In this document: positions 50,501 through 60,168 of the stretch, piece by piece
How positions within the stretch are numbered: position 1 is the stretch's first letter
Layout of the letters: every line of letters starts with the position of its first letter
Assembly: GCF_000237925.1 (NCBI RefSeq)
Contig: NC_031502.1
Span: 40,444,557-40,508,556, forward strand
Source of the DNA: Schistosoma mansoni
Lineage: Eukaryota; Platyhelminthes; Trematoda; Strigeidida; Schistosomatidae
Length of the DNA: 64,000 nucleotides
Direction of reading: 5' to 3'
Position numbers and translations under genes: made by a program
Notes under the pieces: generated by a model
What the model saw: the letters and a program-made list of their open reading frames with translations, nothing else
What the model was told of the DNA's origin: nothing
Databases searched by the model: none

Positions 50501-51418
50501 ACTTTAGCGAGTGATATTAACCCCCTACTAGGTAAGCTAAGTCAAGCTGAAAGACTGGATCAGTTCATATGACCTATCTACTCCTCATTCGCCCATTAGT
50601 CATGGTAGAAGTATCCAATTAATTGATTTCTCTATTATTAAAATGAGGATCAACAGCCCTCCTTAAAACATCATTTGGATCTATGTTGAAAGTAAAATTA
50701 CAGAAGTTTCTGCAATACACAAATGACCTAATTGCATCTGATTTAAGTAGATTGGATGGTTCAGATCAGTCCTTAAGACGTAGAAGTAAAATGATCAAAA
50801 ATGAGGGTTGATACCTTCGAAAATGCAACTTGACATACGTACATCATATGACATTGTGCGTAAGTAACGAAGGTCTGTGGGTTGTCAAAAATCAGTGGTT
50901 TTTAAAAGCTGTGCAAAATGTCCCGTAGTCACTATGTTTCATGGACTACTATTAAACGCTTGCAGAAACTTGATGTTTTTATGGGTCAAATGTAAAATTA
51001 CGTTTAGAGATGAATCTGACTTCCCATCTTATTTACAAAACTTTAAATGGTTACTTATAATAATTTGGAAATAATAGCGTAGATCCACAAATTCTCTATT
51101 TCCTTCAGACATTTCACGTACTATATTTCTCATTCACTGTTGTCATCCACTATTATTGATTCTGTTTTCGGTTTTTTCATATGAACTATAACGCAATAGT
51201 ACTACCTGAATTCCTTATATGTAAATCCGACAACTGCTGGAAATTTTTATACAATACTTACATTTTTCTTATCTAGGTTGGGAATAAGTTGTATATTTGA
51301 TCCAGTTGCTGTTGATGTTTCAGACCAAGAGCTGTGGAAAGATGTTTCTCAAAGATATTGGTATTTTGATACATATTTTTTGCCAAAGTGTACTTTCGCT
51401 CCTGATGAAAAGGACTAA
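44540..51418 (+). CDS. RMT2: Rmt2/GAMT-type SAM-dependent methyltransferase with N-terminal ankyrin repeat, 4 exons
   Basis: Exons: 44540-44656, 46242-46820, 49326-49660, 51277-51418 (TAA). Phases match, giving 390 aa. Rmt2 of fungi methylates the delta nitrogen of an arginine in a ribosomal protein; GAMT methylates guanidinoacetate. Ankyrin-like sequence is at about 9-75 (DIALVIACHDGNFEEVKRL, then GMSVLMVAAGAGHTDIVSYL). The methyltransferase follows: WETPIMEKHA (174-183), the SAM-binding loop RVLNVGFGLGI (201-211; GAMT has RVLEVGFGMAI), HYIIEAHPE (224-232), FNGIFFDTYAE (274-284; GAMT FDGILYDTYP) and FSGRYSYYNG (313-322). The length is close to fungal Rmt2 (about 410) and well above GAMT (236). 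Introns are 1585, 2505 and 1616 bp. The true substrate is unknown. Confidence 0.87.
44657..46241 (+). other. Intron 1 of Rmt2-type gene
   Basis: Donor GTTTGT (weak) and acceptor CTACACAG. No repeat or gene recognised inside. Confidence 0.7.
47086..47255. repeat. Palindromic short element with hammerhead-like core, copy A (Rmt2 intron 2)
   Basis: The left arm AAATTAATATATTTGTAATA then CCTCAATGAG (about 47118-47147) and the right arm CTCATTGGGATAATAAAAAT then ATATTAATTT (about 47222-47251) are inverted repeats of about 30 bp. At the apex lies CTGAAGA (47168-47174), a possible stem GTGGCT/AGTCAC (47176-47181 with 47189-47194), GAAAC (47195-47199) and GTC (47200-47202). This is the order of a type I hammerhead. 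One extra A sits between CTGAAGA and stem II, and stem III is reduced to the self-complementary ACGT. Minimal hammerheads of this kind are known from Penelope-like retroelements. A second copy is at 27222-27367. Confidence 0.7.
47168..47203 (+). ncRNA. Candidate minimal hammerhead ribozyme in palindromic element
   Basis: CUGAAGA, a 6-bp stem with loop UACACUG, GAAA, ACGU and the GUC cleavage triplet occur in order. Stem I is weak next to the core (UUCU against AGAA) but is extended by the long outer palindrome. The extra A before stem II makes activity uncertain. Confidence 0.45.
47770..48180 (-). mobile_element. Non-LTR retrotransposon RT fragment, minus strand (Rmt2 intron 2)
   Basis: On the minus strand broken frames read REEQDDFRSHRGCIDYVFIL (the GFR.GRGC.DQI motif), then TITLFLDIRTAFNPLDRNVL (motif A, FLDI.AAFDSLDR in relatives) and KGVPGKFIN. 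It seems to be the middle of a LINE, perhaps of the family with CTGA-tailed 3' ends seen in the FEZ introns. Both ends are missing and stops interrupt it. Confidence 0.65.
49661..51276 (+). other. Intron 3 of Rmt2-type gene (1616 bp)
   Basis: Donor GTAATT and acceptor TTATCTAG; AG plus G rebuilds an Arg codon. The part at about 50000-50500 is less AT-rich and could be repeat-derived, but I do not recognise it. Confidence 0.65.
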
Positions 51419-51422
51419 TAAA
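51417..51422 (+). terminator. AATAAA overlapping the stop codon of the Rmt2-type gene
   Basis: The TAA stop (51416-51418) is followed by TAAA, so TAATAAA holds both the stop and a perfect polyadenylation hexamer. If used, the 3' UTR would be only about 15-25 nt. Confidence 0.35.
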
Positions 51423-52410
51423 GTTTATTCCGTTAAAAAATGTTTTGTTTGTCCTAGTTTTAAAACTGCAGTATGTTCTATCGAAACGCTGATATTTTCG
51501 TATACGATTTCATCATTCTCAATGTGTGCACAAGTAAAAACCGATTCAATGATTAGCATTAGTTTTACCACCAATAATGAGCAGTGTAGAGGAAATGAAT
51601 CGAATTCTTTTTCGTGCAGCTAAGGAACTGCATTACATGGTACACTGTGCTTCTAAAACGGACATTAACTGTTAGTTCAGGCTGCTTGACATAACGGATA
51701 ATGACGAAGTCTAATGATCGGACTTTAATTTCATGGGTTTGTTATTGAACTACAAGTCGTTGACGTCGTAAGTAAATTATAATCATGTTTGTCTTCTGAC
51801 AATCATTCATTGGGGTATTATATTAGTAACTAAGGTTCACATTATTCGAATCAATCCAACTGATCGGTCGAATATTTAACAACCACACATTTCCTCTGTT
51901 ATAACACCATAGCTAATGTTTGGTTTGATTAACCTCATATTTCGTAAATCGTTCATATTTATTCATAATCCAGTTAAGACAAAGGATAGTAATTAGGTCA
52001 CCTCGCTAGTTTGATAGCGAGGGCGTTTGAATAATTGCACCCTCTAATTCTTGCTTAACTCTTTCGAAATATATGCGTATTTTGGATAAAGCACAGCTTC
52101 GGCAGTTTCGCCTCGGATCCGTATTTGCTAATGGTGTTAGCCAATTTAAGTTCGCAACCGTCTAACAAAGTACAGCTTTCTGGCAGAAGTTTGCATATTT
52201 TTAATTATAGCTCAAAAACCCTGGTAATAGTCGTCGGACCGATGTCACAAAAGTGTGTCTAGAAAGTTAACTTGATAATAATAAGCAGCATGATGCACAG
52301 TACAACTAACAACTACGTAGGTCCCCGTTCGACAAAAAGCTACATCTTACTTAGACAGAATGGGATACGTTAGCCAAGGTTTAGTCACCTTACATCTAAC
52401 CATTTCGTTG
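51423..52410. other. Downstream of Rmt2-type gene, no gene seen
   Basis: The plus frame (51297-51623) runs through the last exon in another frame and is not coding. No other feature is recognised before the repeat at 52411. Confidence 0.5.
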
Positions 52411-52912
52411 CCCCCTAATGCCCTGGTACGGCCGAGAGTGGGGAGAGTCCGCTCTCACATGGCTGCGCGCATATAGCCTCTGCCAAGGAAGTCCCACTCA
52501 CTGCCTTCTCGTGGCGGGGGTGTTGTTTACGAAATTGAGAGGACGAAAAGTGAATGTCCGGCGCTTTAACCGGGTTGGTGGACACCGAGGGTTCACCTAG
52601 GGGAGTTGGAAAACCCTGATTCCAAACCAATGGTGCACATGCGCTCCAGTATCCTGAAGGAACAAATGGCGTATGAACCGATCGTTGGTCACCGGCTACC
52701 ATGGGACTGCATCTCCTCACGATGCTCCACTGCCTTGTGGATCAGGCCTTTAGGTCAAAGGCTCGGGATGTGGTCCCCTAAGTAAACCACTTGCTTCAGT
52801 TTGTGCACCTACGCAGTATCACAGCCCTCACACAAATCAAATGAGATATGTGCGGCGCATATATATCTAGTGCCCCTTTGTACCAATATTTATGTGTTAA
52901 AATAAATAAAAA
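52411..52912 (+). repeat. 0.5-kb interspersed repeat, copy 2
   Basis: Matches 43571-44105 with scattered substitutions and lacks about 20 bp near its start. It ends in TTAAAATAAATAAAAACC. The two copies have the same orientation and flank the Rmt2-type gene. Confidence 0.75.
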
Positions 52913-52919
52913 CCATTTC

Positions 52920-53512
52920 GTTGAGTCTTAAACACCTAAACAAGACGTCTAGTATGTCAGTTTTGTGTTCCTGTCAGATAACATCATTTCCAAGGGACTA
53001 TGTATAAAAGCACTGAGAATTGACGTACTATAAAAATGGAAAGAACGAACATATTAGAGTAGACCGTGAAAAAATGCATTAGTTTCAGCTGCTACATATC
53101 TCAACATAAAAATACAATCACGAAGATACATAATTGACATAGGTTAAGAAAGGCAAATAGGTTCGGAATAACATGGAGAGTAGATGTATAGACCACTGCT
53201 CAACATCCCGCGGCCTCCAATTTCTGGTTTTTACTAATAAGAGAGTCACAATCGAAAGTCATCCACCTTTCTCTTACATGAATCAAACCAGCATCCGCTG
53301 ATTACATGGACTAAGGTAACATATTCATCAGCATAGAAACCGCCTAAAGTCGGAACGGAGTACTAAGAATTCTCGTGTTTAAATCATGTTAAAATACACA
53401 AAACTGTATGAGAGAGCATGAACGTGTGGTTTTTACAGATACATAAACCTGAGTTTGAACACAGCATACACTAGTGAGAAAATGGAATTATACAAGTAGT
53501 TAACACATTCTA
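52920..53512. other. 3' flank of SPCS2, no gene recognised
   Basis: It should hold the SPCS2 3' UTR, read leftward. I see no clear AATAAA close to the stop on the minus strand. Nothing else is identified. Confidence 0.4.
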
Positions 53513-54147
53513 TTAATGACTCTTCTTCTCACTATACAAGTCAGATACCAAGTTCAGCAAAAACCCGTCGTATTGACTTCCTTGTAGTTCGCCTTTTATG
53601 TTGAAGAACTCCGCTGCAGACTTTTCAACGGAAAGCGTCCTGACTTTTTTGGTAATACCGTCACACACCGTTAAGCTTAAATGATATATGGGATCATACC
53701 TGCAGGCGAAATTGAGAATTTAGAACGATATTACTTGTTCATGTATGAGCATACTGTCCATGAGTCAGCTGGATCTAATCCTGTCTTATCTTCTTTGAGT
53801 CCAGTGAAGAAGACATTCTTCTCAATATACATTACATACAGTGTTATTATAGCTGACAGGAAGAAGTAAAGTGTAACACAGACTATTAGTACTGTTCGAG
53901 AGTGGGGATGTGGGTACAAATAATCGAATAAGACTCCGAAGCCAGCTATTAGGACAGAAATCGTACACAAAATTAATCTTCCATCGAAAAGTTTGTGCGT
54001 CTCGATTAAACCATGCTTTTTCATGAATAACTACGAAACATTATTTAGAACCTGCATTACCTCTTTAGCTGCATCATCAAGTGCTATTTTTAGTGCACCA
54101 GTATCCCATTTATTAACTGTGACCTCTTTCGGAGTCTCACAAGACAT
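53513..54147 (-). CDS. SPCS2: Signal peptidase complex subunit 2 (SPCS2/SPC25), 3 exons
   Basis: Minus strand. Exon 1 is 54147-54061, exon 2 is 54030-53735 and exon 3 is 53699-53513 (TAA at 53515-53513), 189 aa in all. The introns are only 30 and 35 bp, both GT-AG. The protein is a membrane subunit of the ER complex that removes signal peptides; SPC25 contacts the translocon. Evidence: VNKWDTGALKIALDDAAKE (11-29) matches the SPCS2 start (KWDGSAVKNSLDDSAK). HKLFDGRLILCTIS matches LIDGRL.ICTIS. There are two membrane spans (about 48-68 and 76-98) with the loop DYLYPHPHSRTVL. TGLDPADSW matches TGMDPDDIW, and the third exon continues KYDPIYHLSL as the family does (KYTLKLTF). Choosing the 30-bp intron makes the junction the same length as in human. 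Human SPCS2 is about 226 aa; the tail here is shorter. Confidence 0.92.
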
Positions 54148-54157
54148 TTCAAATTAT

Positions 54158-54170
54158 TGACGTGACGTTT
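54158..54170. promoter_or_regulatory. UPRE/CRE-like overlapping sites between SPCS2 and divergent exon
   Basis: TGACGTGACGTTT holds TGACGTGA, which fits the XBP1/ATF6 unfolded-protein response element TGACGTGR. A second TGACG overlaps it. It lies 11 bp upstream of the SPCS2 start codon, so it may be in the 5' UTR or at the transcription start. SPCS2 is an ER secretory-pathway gene, which makes such a site plausible, but a match this short can be chance. Confidence 0.4.
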
Positions 54171-54261
54171 GGCAGAATACGTGTACAAATGGTTCATTTG
54201 AAGTACACCCTAACAAAATAGTAATGTTTGAACTGAAATTTTAACTAAACTTTGATAAAGC

Positions 54262-54263
54262 AG
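54262..54263 (+). promoter_or_regulatory. Candidate trans-splice acceptor (AG) supplying the start codon
   Basis: TTTGATAAAGCAG precedes a signal-peptide frame that lacks its own ATG. The upstream polypyrimidine tract is poor, which argues against it. Confidence 0.3.
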
Positions 54264-55075
54264 GAACGTTTTATCATTCTCGAATATACTGTCGCACTCT
54301 TTTTTGTAGCACTGATCTGTTTTCAGACTACTACTGGAAGTAATTCAGTTGTAGCGCAAAACCTTAAAATTCCGATTGATGGAAATAGCCAACTGTTTGT
54401 TCTTCAGTATTTGACTGTGAGTGGTAAGAGGGATTTCATTATTATGGAAAAGCACATTTCTTGTTTTATTCCTTTCGAACCTAAATGGTAAAACTACTGG
54501 CAAATAATGATATGTCGAGAAATAGCATCTGAAATAAATTCTCTCAGTACTTGTGGAGCTAGAGTAAAAGCAACATGATTACTGATGCACCTGTTGCGGG
54601 CTTAACTATGCCAAAGTAGTGAAATAAAGTCTCTACTTAAGTACAAGTAAATTTGTGGTTTTTCTTCTTTGGACTCATTACCAGATAACGATATCTCCTT
54701 TAGGTAAAAAGATCTGATAGAATCCCCGATATTTACCGTTATATTGTGCTCCACCGAGAGTTCGTCTATTCCAGGTATGTCGGGCAGAATAACAAGATGC
54801 CACCTTCATTTGGATATGTGTCTGAGTTATGATAGGTGATACAACCTGATAAATTGCGCATAGTGGTCTTCCAGGAAATTAAGTGATCAGATATTAGTTG
54901 TGAAGAGTGAATTATGGCGAGATATGCATCGCTGCTTTATTCCATTTATGTTACACACATATCAGTATTTATGGGAATCATATTACTAGTAATGTGATCA
55001 TACTTTCTGTTCAGGTCGTTTTCTATTATAGAGGTATCCGTCGGACCTGTACCTTCAAATCATCTGAAAGATTGA
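54264..55075 (+). CDS. Tentative small secreted or ER protein, 3 exons, start codon possibly from spliced leader
   Basis: Proposed exons are 54264-54416, 54704-54774 and 55015-55075 (TGA). Acceptors are AAAGCAG, CCTTTAG and GTTCAG; donors are GTGAGT and GTATGT. The phases (0, 2) fit and only one frame of the second exon is open. Exon 1 encodes ERFIILEYTVALFFVALICF followed by QTTTGSN, a typical signal peptide. There is no ATG in frame before it, and CAG sits directly in front of GAA. The schistosome spliced leader ends in AUG, so trans-splicing there would give M-ERFIIL and about 95 aa in all. I do not recognise the mature part (IPIDGNSQLFVLQYLT..). It is divergent from SPCS2, 116 bp away. 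The exon chain could be wrong after exon 1. Confidence 0.35.
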
Positions 55076-57394
55076 AAGGAATGAATATTCGGCAAGTCGT
55101 TGATGAATAGTAACTGTTGATAATAATAGTGAATAGGGAGAAGAGAAAGAGGTTTAAGAAACTACGCTTATCGCTGTCATACAAAGCGAGCGATCCTTGA
55201 CAACACTTAGTCTCTCAGTTAAGCATTCTTAAGAGACCTAAACAAACTCCATGATTACCTTTACAAATATAACAGTTCATGATCTCTTGTATCGAACGTT
55301 ATAAGGGATTCAGAAGTCCAATATGATATGACCGTTCAAGTCTAAATGACACAGTCCAAGTGTTCACAGTGATGAGAACGTTAACACTACCTTGTGTACA
55401 TGGGGAGGACACATATCTGTAACCCACCAAAACAATTCTAAAAAACACAAGTAAATGAACAAATGGTACTTCTCATATGAATTTCCATCGCATTCTATAA
55501 TTATATGTCCATATTAGTCATCCCTGAAGTGGATAGGTTTAAGGCAACATAAACTATTTGAAGTCATAGCATGTAAATCTACCACCGTTTGTTATATGAA
55601 ATTAAATCACTAATTTTTGGTTGACTAATATGAAGTGTTGGCTTGAGTAAGTTTATATGTTATGTGAAATTGTGAGATAAATGGTCAGAATAAATATGGA
55701 TAACATGATGTAGGACAGATAACAGTGTAATTACAATCCAGAATCCACGTAATATGTGGGATAATATGAACTAGATACGAATTAATAAATAGGGATGGAT
55801 ACTGAATAGATCTCTCAAGCTGTTTTTAGGCGTCGTGGTAGCAATTATGGCAATCGTGATAATAATAATAATGGTGATGCGTGGATAAGTTTAGGCTATG
55901 ACAATGTAAAGAAGAAGGTTGGGTAAAAATGAATCGAGTTGCGTTGCCATGTCATTAAAATGATTAACTAATTATGCCAGGAGTTGGCCAATGCAAAGAA
56001 AACTTCTGAACACATCCCTCCCGAAAGCAAAGCTCCTACCTTTTGATCTGAACACATATAGCTTCAGTAGTCCGAAGTATTCTTAGTTGGACTGATTTGG
56101 GTAGATTGCTGTTAGTAATATATATTATTGTGAATGATTGCTCCATGTTGGTCGTATAGCCCATTTGTACCAAATGAGCTAAACTAGAGCTTCAGTAGAG
56201 TTTTGACCGTACCTTTGCCTAATCACACTGGCTGGAGTTGCCCAAAAGCACGAAGGTACAAATTCCTAGTCTAGGTAAATTATCTTTCAATCTCGGAGTG
56301 ACCATCAGACATATGGGGAACATAAGCTGTAGTTTACTTGCATTAAAAGTTCTTTGGATTGTTCTGTGATACTTTAGAATTAGCATTTCACTGGGTGCAT
56401 CGTCTCTAAATTTCAAGACGTTTTGCCCACAATCTGGTGTTCCATATACTCACTTTTCGTAACTAAATGCTTATTTATAAATTTTTCGGTGCAATCATTT
56501 ATTTTAGAGTAGCAAAGAATGCCTCTGTTTCTTCTTCGACCACATCTAGGGAAAATATATTCTTGATTCTAGAGTGGAGTGTTTTAATCAGGTTTCTTTT
56601 ATATTATCAGCTAACGAAACTAAGTACGTTTGTATATTGGCCGGTGAAAGTAATTTTCTTGTTTAAAGTTATTGTTACCCACCCACCTACCCTCCATGTA
56701 AGTGAAACATCCAGGAAACGAGAAACCATTGAAAGGTGGGTAGCTCACCGAATATCCTCAGGATCAATTATGACTGGCCTTTATGGCAGAGGTTCTACTA
56801 TTGTGCGCTCCAAAGTAATTATGGCTAATATGAGCTATTTTTGGTGAGATTGTTTGTTCCAGCCAGTCACCAAGGAGGATGATCCATCTTAATTTGATGA
56901 TTGAATGAGCCAGGTTATGTACCATCCGCGCGATGTGACTTCGATATAAGCTAGGAATTCTGTCTATTCCCGTCCGTTTCAAGTAGTCATACAATCCTTA
57001 TAGTTCGTTTATATTTGCTCATTTCTCATCACACTAAAACAAATGTCTCTCAGGTTTCTGAGTGTAGTCATGTCTGATATTTCGAAATTATATCTTCTCT
57101 GAAAAGTACTAAATTCAAAAGGTTCAAGTTCCTGGAGGATATTCATATATATTCTCTACAATCCGTGATTTTGTAGGCAACGTTCCGCATCGAATTTTGT
57201 GATAAACTACTCACAAACGACGTAATAGTGCCTGGATGCGGTCAGACAATCTGTATAAACAATTCACGTATGTGACAATCCTTTTTATCATAAATTTACA
57301 TAAATTAATTTTTTTTCCTTTCGTAAATTCAGCCAAATAAAACCCGATAACTTTCTCTGTTTCCCCCGATTTCGAAGATTTAGTGGTTACGTAT
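55076..57394. other. Intergenic, no gene recognised
   Basis: Open frames at 56467-56847 (plus) and 56764-56994 (minus) overlap on opposite strands and show no known motif. A short (GATAAT)-like run lies near 55857-55875. The 56180-56450 part is less AT-rich but not identifiable. Confidence 0.4.
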
Positions 57395-60168
57395 ATAAGT
57401 AGGAAGATACAACTTAGCGGTTCTCGGGATCAGTGAATTCCATTGAACCCAAGCTGAACAGAAAAGGTTAGATACGGAAGGGATGTTCCTGTACTTTGGT
57501 CACAAAAAGGAAAATGCTCGACACAATCGAGGAGTCCCTCTAATGCTATCCAAAGAAGTATGTAATGCACTTATAGGATGGGAATCTCACGGATCCAGGA
57601 TCATCAAAGCACCTTTCAGAACAAAGAAGGAGGAAATTACGACGAATGTTATCCAATGTTATACGCCCACAGATGATAGCAGCGACTACAAAGATTGGTC
57701 TTACAAGAGGCTGCAATCGGTAACAACGAAAGCACCTGACCATCCTGATGGGAAACCCAAACTCCAAAGTCGGAATGAACAAAAATAGTTATGAAGAAAA
57801 CATGTGACAACATTAACTGACTGGGAGAAATGAACAGGAATGGAGGGAGGTTTGAAAATTTATGTACGTTCAACACAGTGGTTATAGGTGGCACAATATA
57901 CCTTCACAGTCTCATACACAAAGCTACATGAGTCTCACCAGACTACACTACAGAGAATCAGATAGATCATATTAGCATGGCCAAAAAGTTCAGAAGGACG
58001 ATGGAAGATGTGAGAACGAGGGGAGGATCTGACATATCCAAAGAAGCAATGGACGATAGGAGAAACAGAATTACAAAGGTTCAATAATCCTTCCTTCGAG
58101 ATACTCACAAACTCAACAAATTCAAGATAACTCTCAATAACAGGTTCCAAGCCTTGCAAGATCTACTCCAGGAAGGAAAAAACTACTATGGAGGACAACT
58201 GGAGATTAACTAAAGTAGTACTAAATTCAGCGTGTCCGGAGGATCTGCGCCGTAACCAGCAACATTAATAGGAATGGATCTCTATGGAAACCCTGGGTAA
58301 GATTCAAGAAAGGAAGAATAGGAAGACAATAATCAGCAACAGTCTGACAAGAACAGAGCAAGTCAAGGCACGAGCTGACTAAACTGAAGCAAACAAGCAA
58401 AAGAAGAAGAGTATTAGAAACTACAAACGAAAGTACGTAGATGATCTAGGAACGAGAGAGGAAAAAACGGCAACAGACGGAAATATGGTACAACGAAGAA
58501 ACTAGCGGGAAAATATAGTGAACCAGAGGGATAGGTCAAGAACAAGGAAGGCAAGCAAATCAATGAGATTCAAGAACAGAGGAACAGATAAGTAGAACAC
58601 TTCCAGGAACTCTTGAATAAGCCATCTCCATTGAATCCACCGGATATCAAAGCAGCAACTATAGACCATCCTATAGATTACACTCAACCAACGATCGAAG
58701 ATATCGGGATGGCCATCAGACAAATCAAAAGTAGAAAAGCACCAAGACCTGACCATTTATCAGCTGGAGCACCAAAGTCAGACACAGAGGTAATTGCAAA
58801 TACGCTCCATAAGTGCCAATGAACTGGAAAAAAGGCTACAAAGAAAGGAGATATGAGCAAATATGGGAACTACACAGGCATCACATTACTATCGGTACCA
58901 GGAAAAGTTTTCAACAATGTTGCTGAACCGAATGAAGTAATCGGTAGACGTCTACCTTCGAGATCAACAGACCAGATCCTGTAAGGATAGGTTGTACACA
59001 GACCAAGTCGTGAGATTACGAATCATCATTAAATAATCAGTTGAATAGAATGCGTCAGTAATCATCAACTTCTTTGACCATGAGAAAGCGTTGAACAGTG
59101 TGGATATGAGAACATTATGGAACCCTCTTCAACAACATGGTATAAGTACCTGAGAAAATCGTCAGCATCATTCGGAATTCATACGATGGATCATAGTGCA
59201 AAATGGTGCAGGAGGGACAGCTGACAAATGCATTCCAAGTGAGTACCGATGTCGGACAAAACTGATTACTCTCCTCCTTCCTCTTTCTTCTGGTGGCTGA
59301 CTGGATTATGAAGACTTCAAGATCCAATTGATACAATGGATAGCTCAGAATCAATTAAACGATTCGGAATTGGCAGATAACCTGACCCTTCTATCCTATA
59401 CACACTAACAAATTCAGTTCAAAACAACCAGTTTGACAGCAGCTTGTGCATCTGGAGGCCTCAACATACACAAGGGAAAGAGTAAGATCCTCAAATACAA
59501 CACAGAGAACACCAACGGAGTCACATTTGATGGCGAGACTCTGGAAAAGGTGAAAAGGTTCACGTATCTGAATAATATCACTGACGAACAAAGAGGATCT
59601 GATACAGACACAAAGGTGAGGGTCGGCAAGGACAACATTACTACAATCGAAGAACATATGGGACTCAAATCAACTGTCAACCAAAATCAAAGTCACATCC
59701 TTCATTACGAACATCGAGACAGTTAGTTCTACTGTAGAGAGCTGAAACTTTGAGAACTACTACAACTATCATCAAAAATGTACAAGTATTTATAAACAAT
59801 TGTTTACTCAACATACTCAATGTCCGTTGTCCGGATGCCATCAGCAACAGCCTACTGTGGGAGAGAACAAACCAGCTTGCAAATGAATAGGAAATTAGTA
59901 GAATACATTGGAAGTGGATTGGACATGCACTGAGGAAATCATCAATCTGCATTACGAGGCAGGTGCTAACTTGGAACCCTGAAGGAAAGCGGAAAAGAAG
60001 AAGACTAAAGAACACACTGAACCGATAACTGGAAGCAGATATGAAAAGTGAGAACAGCAACTGGAAACAACTGTCAAAAATCACTGAGGATAGAGTTAGA
60101 TGGAAAACTCTGGTTAGCGCCCTTCCCTTCTCCATGAGGGATAACAGGCGTAAGTAATTAAGTACAAT
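57395..60168 (+). mobile_element. RTE-type LINE, nearly full coding length but heavily decayed
   Basis: It starts in the endonuclease (RYNLAVLGIS-like at about 57402-57432, then TQAEQKRLDTEGMFLYFG). It passes through IIKAPFRTKKEEITTNVIQC (about 57600-57660), the linker (FQDLLQEGKN-like, about 58150) and AIRQIKSRKAPRPDHLSAGA (about 58710-58770). It then shows RT motif A-like NFFDHEKALNSVD (about 59070-59110), FLFLLVADWIMKTS and GGLNIHKGKSKILKYNTENT. It ends at TAACAGGCGTAAGTAATTAAG near 60146-60168. Many stops, small deletions and frameshifts make it a pseudogene. Subfamily features are closer to the copy at 28753-29870 than to the one at 20196-22880. Confidence 0.85.

Noticed and set aside
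56467-56847. 126-codon plus frame and overlapping minus frame 56764-56994
   Set aside because: Mutually exclusive frames with no known motif; no exon signals that fit. Could be old repeat sequence.
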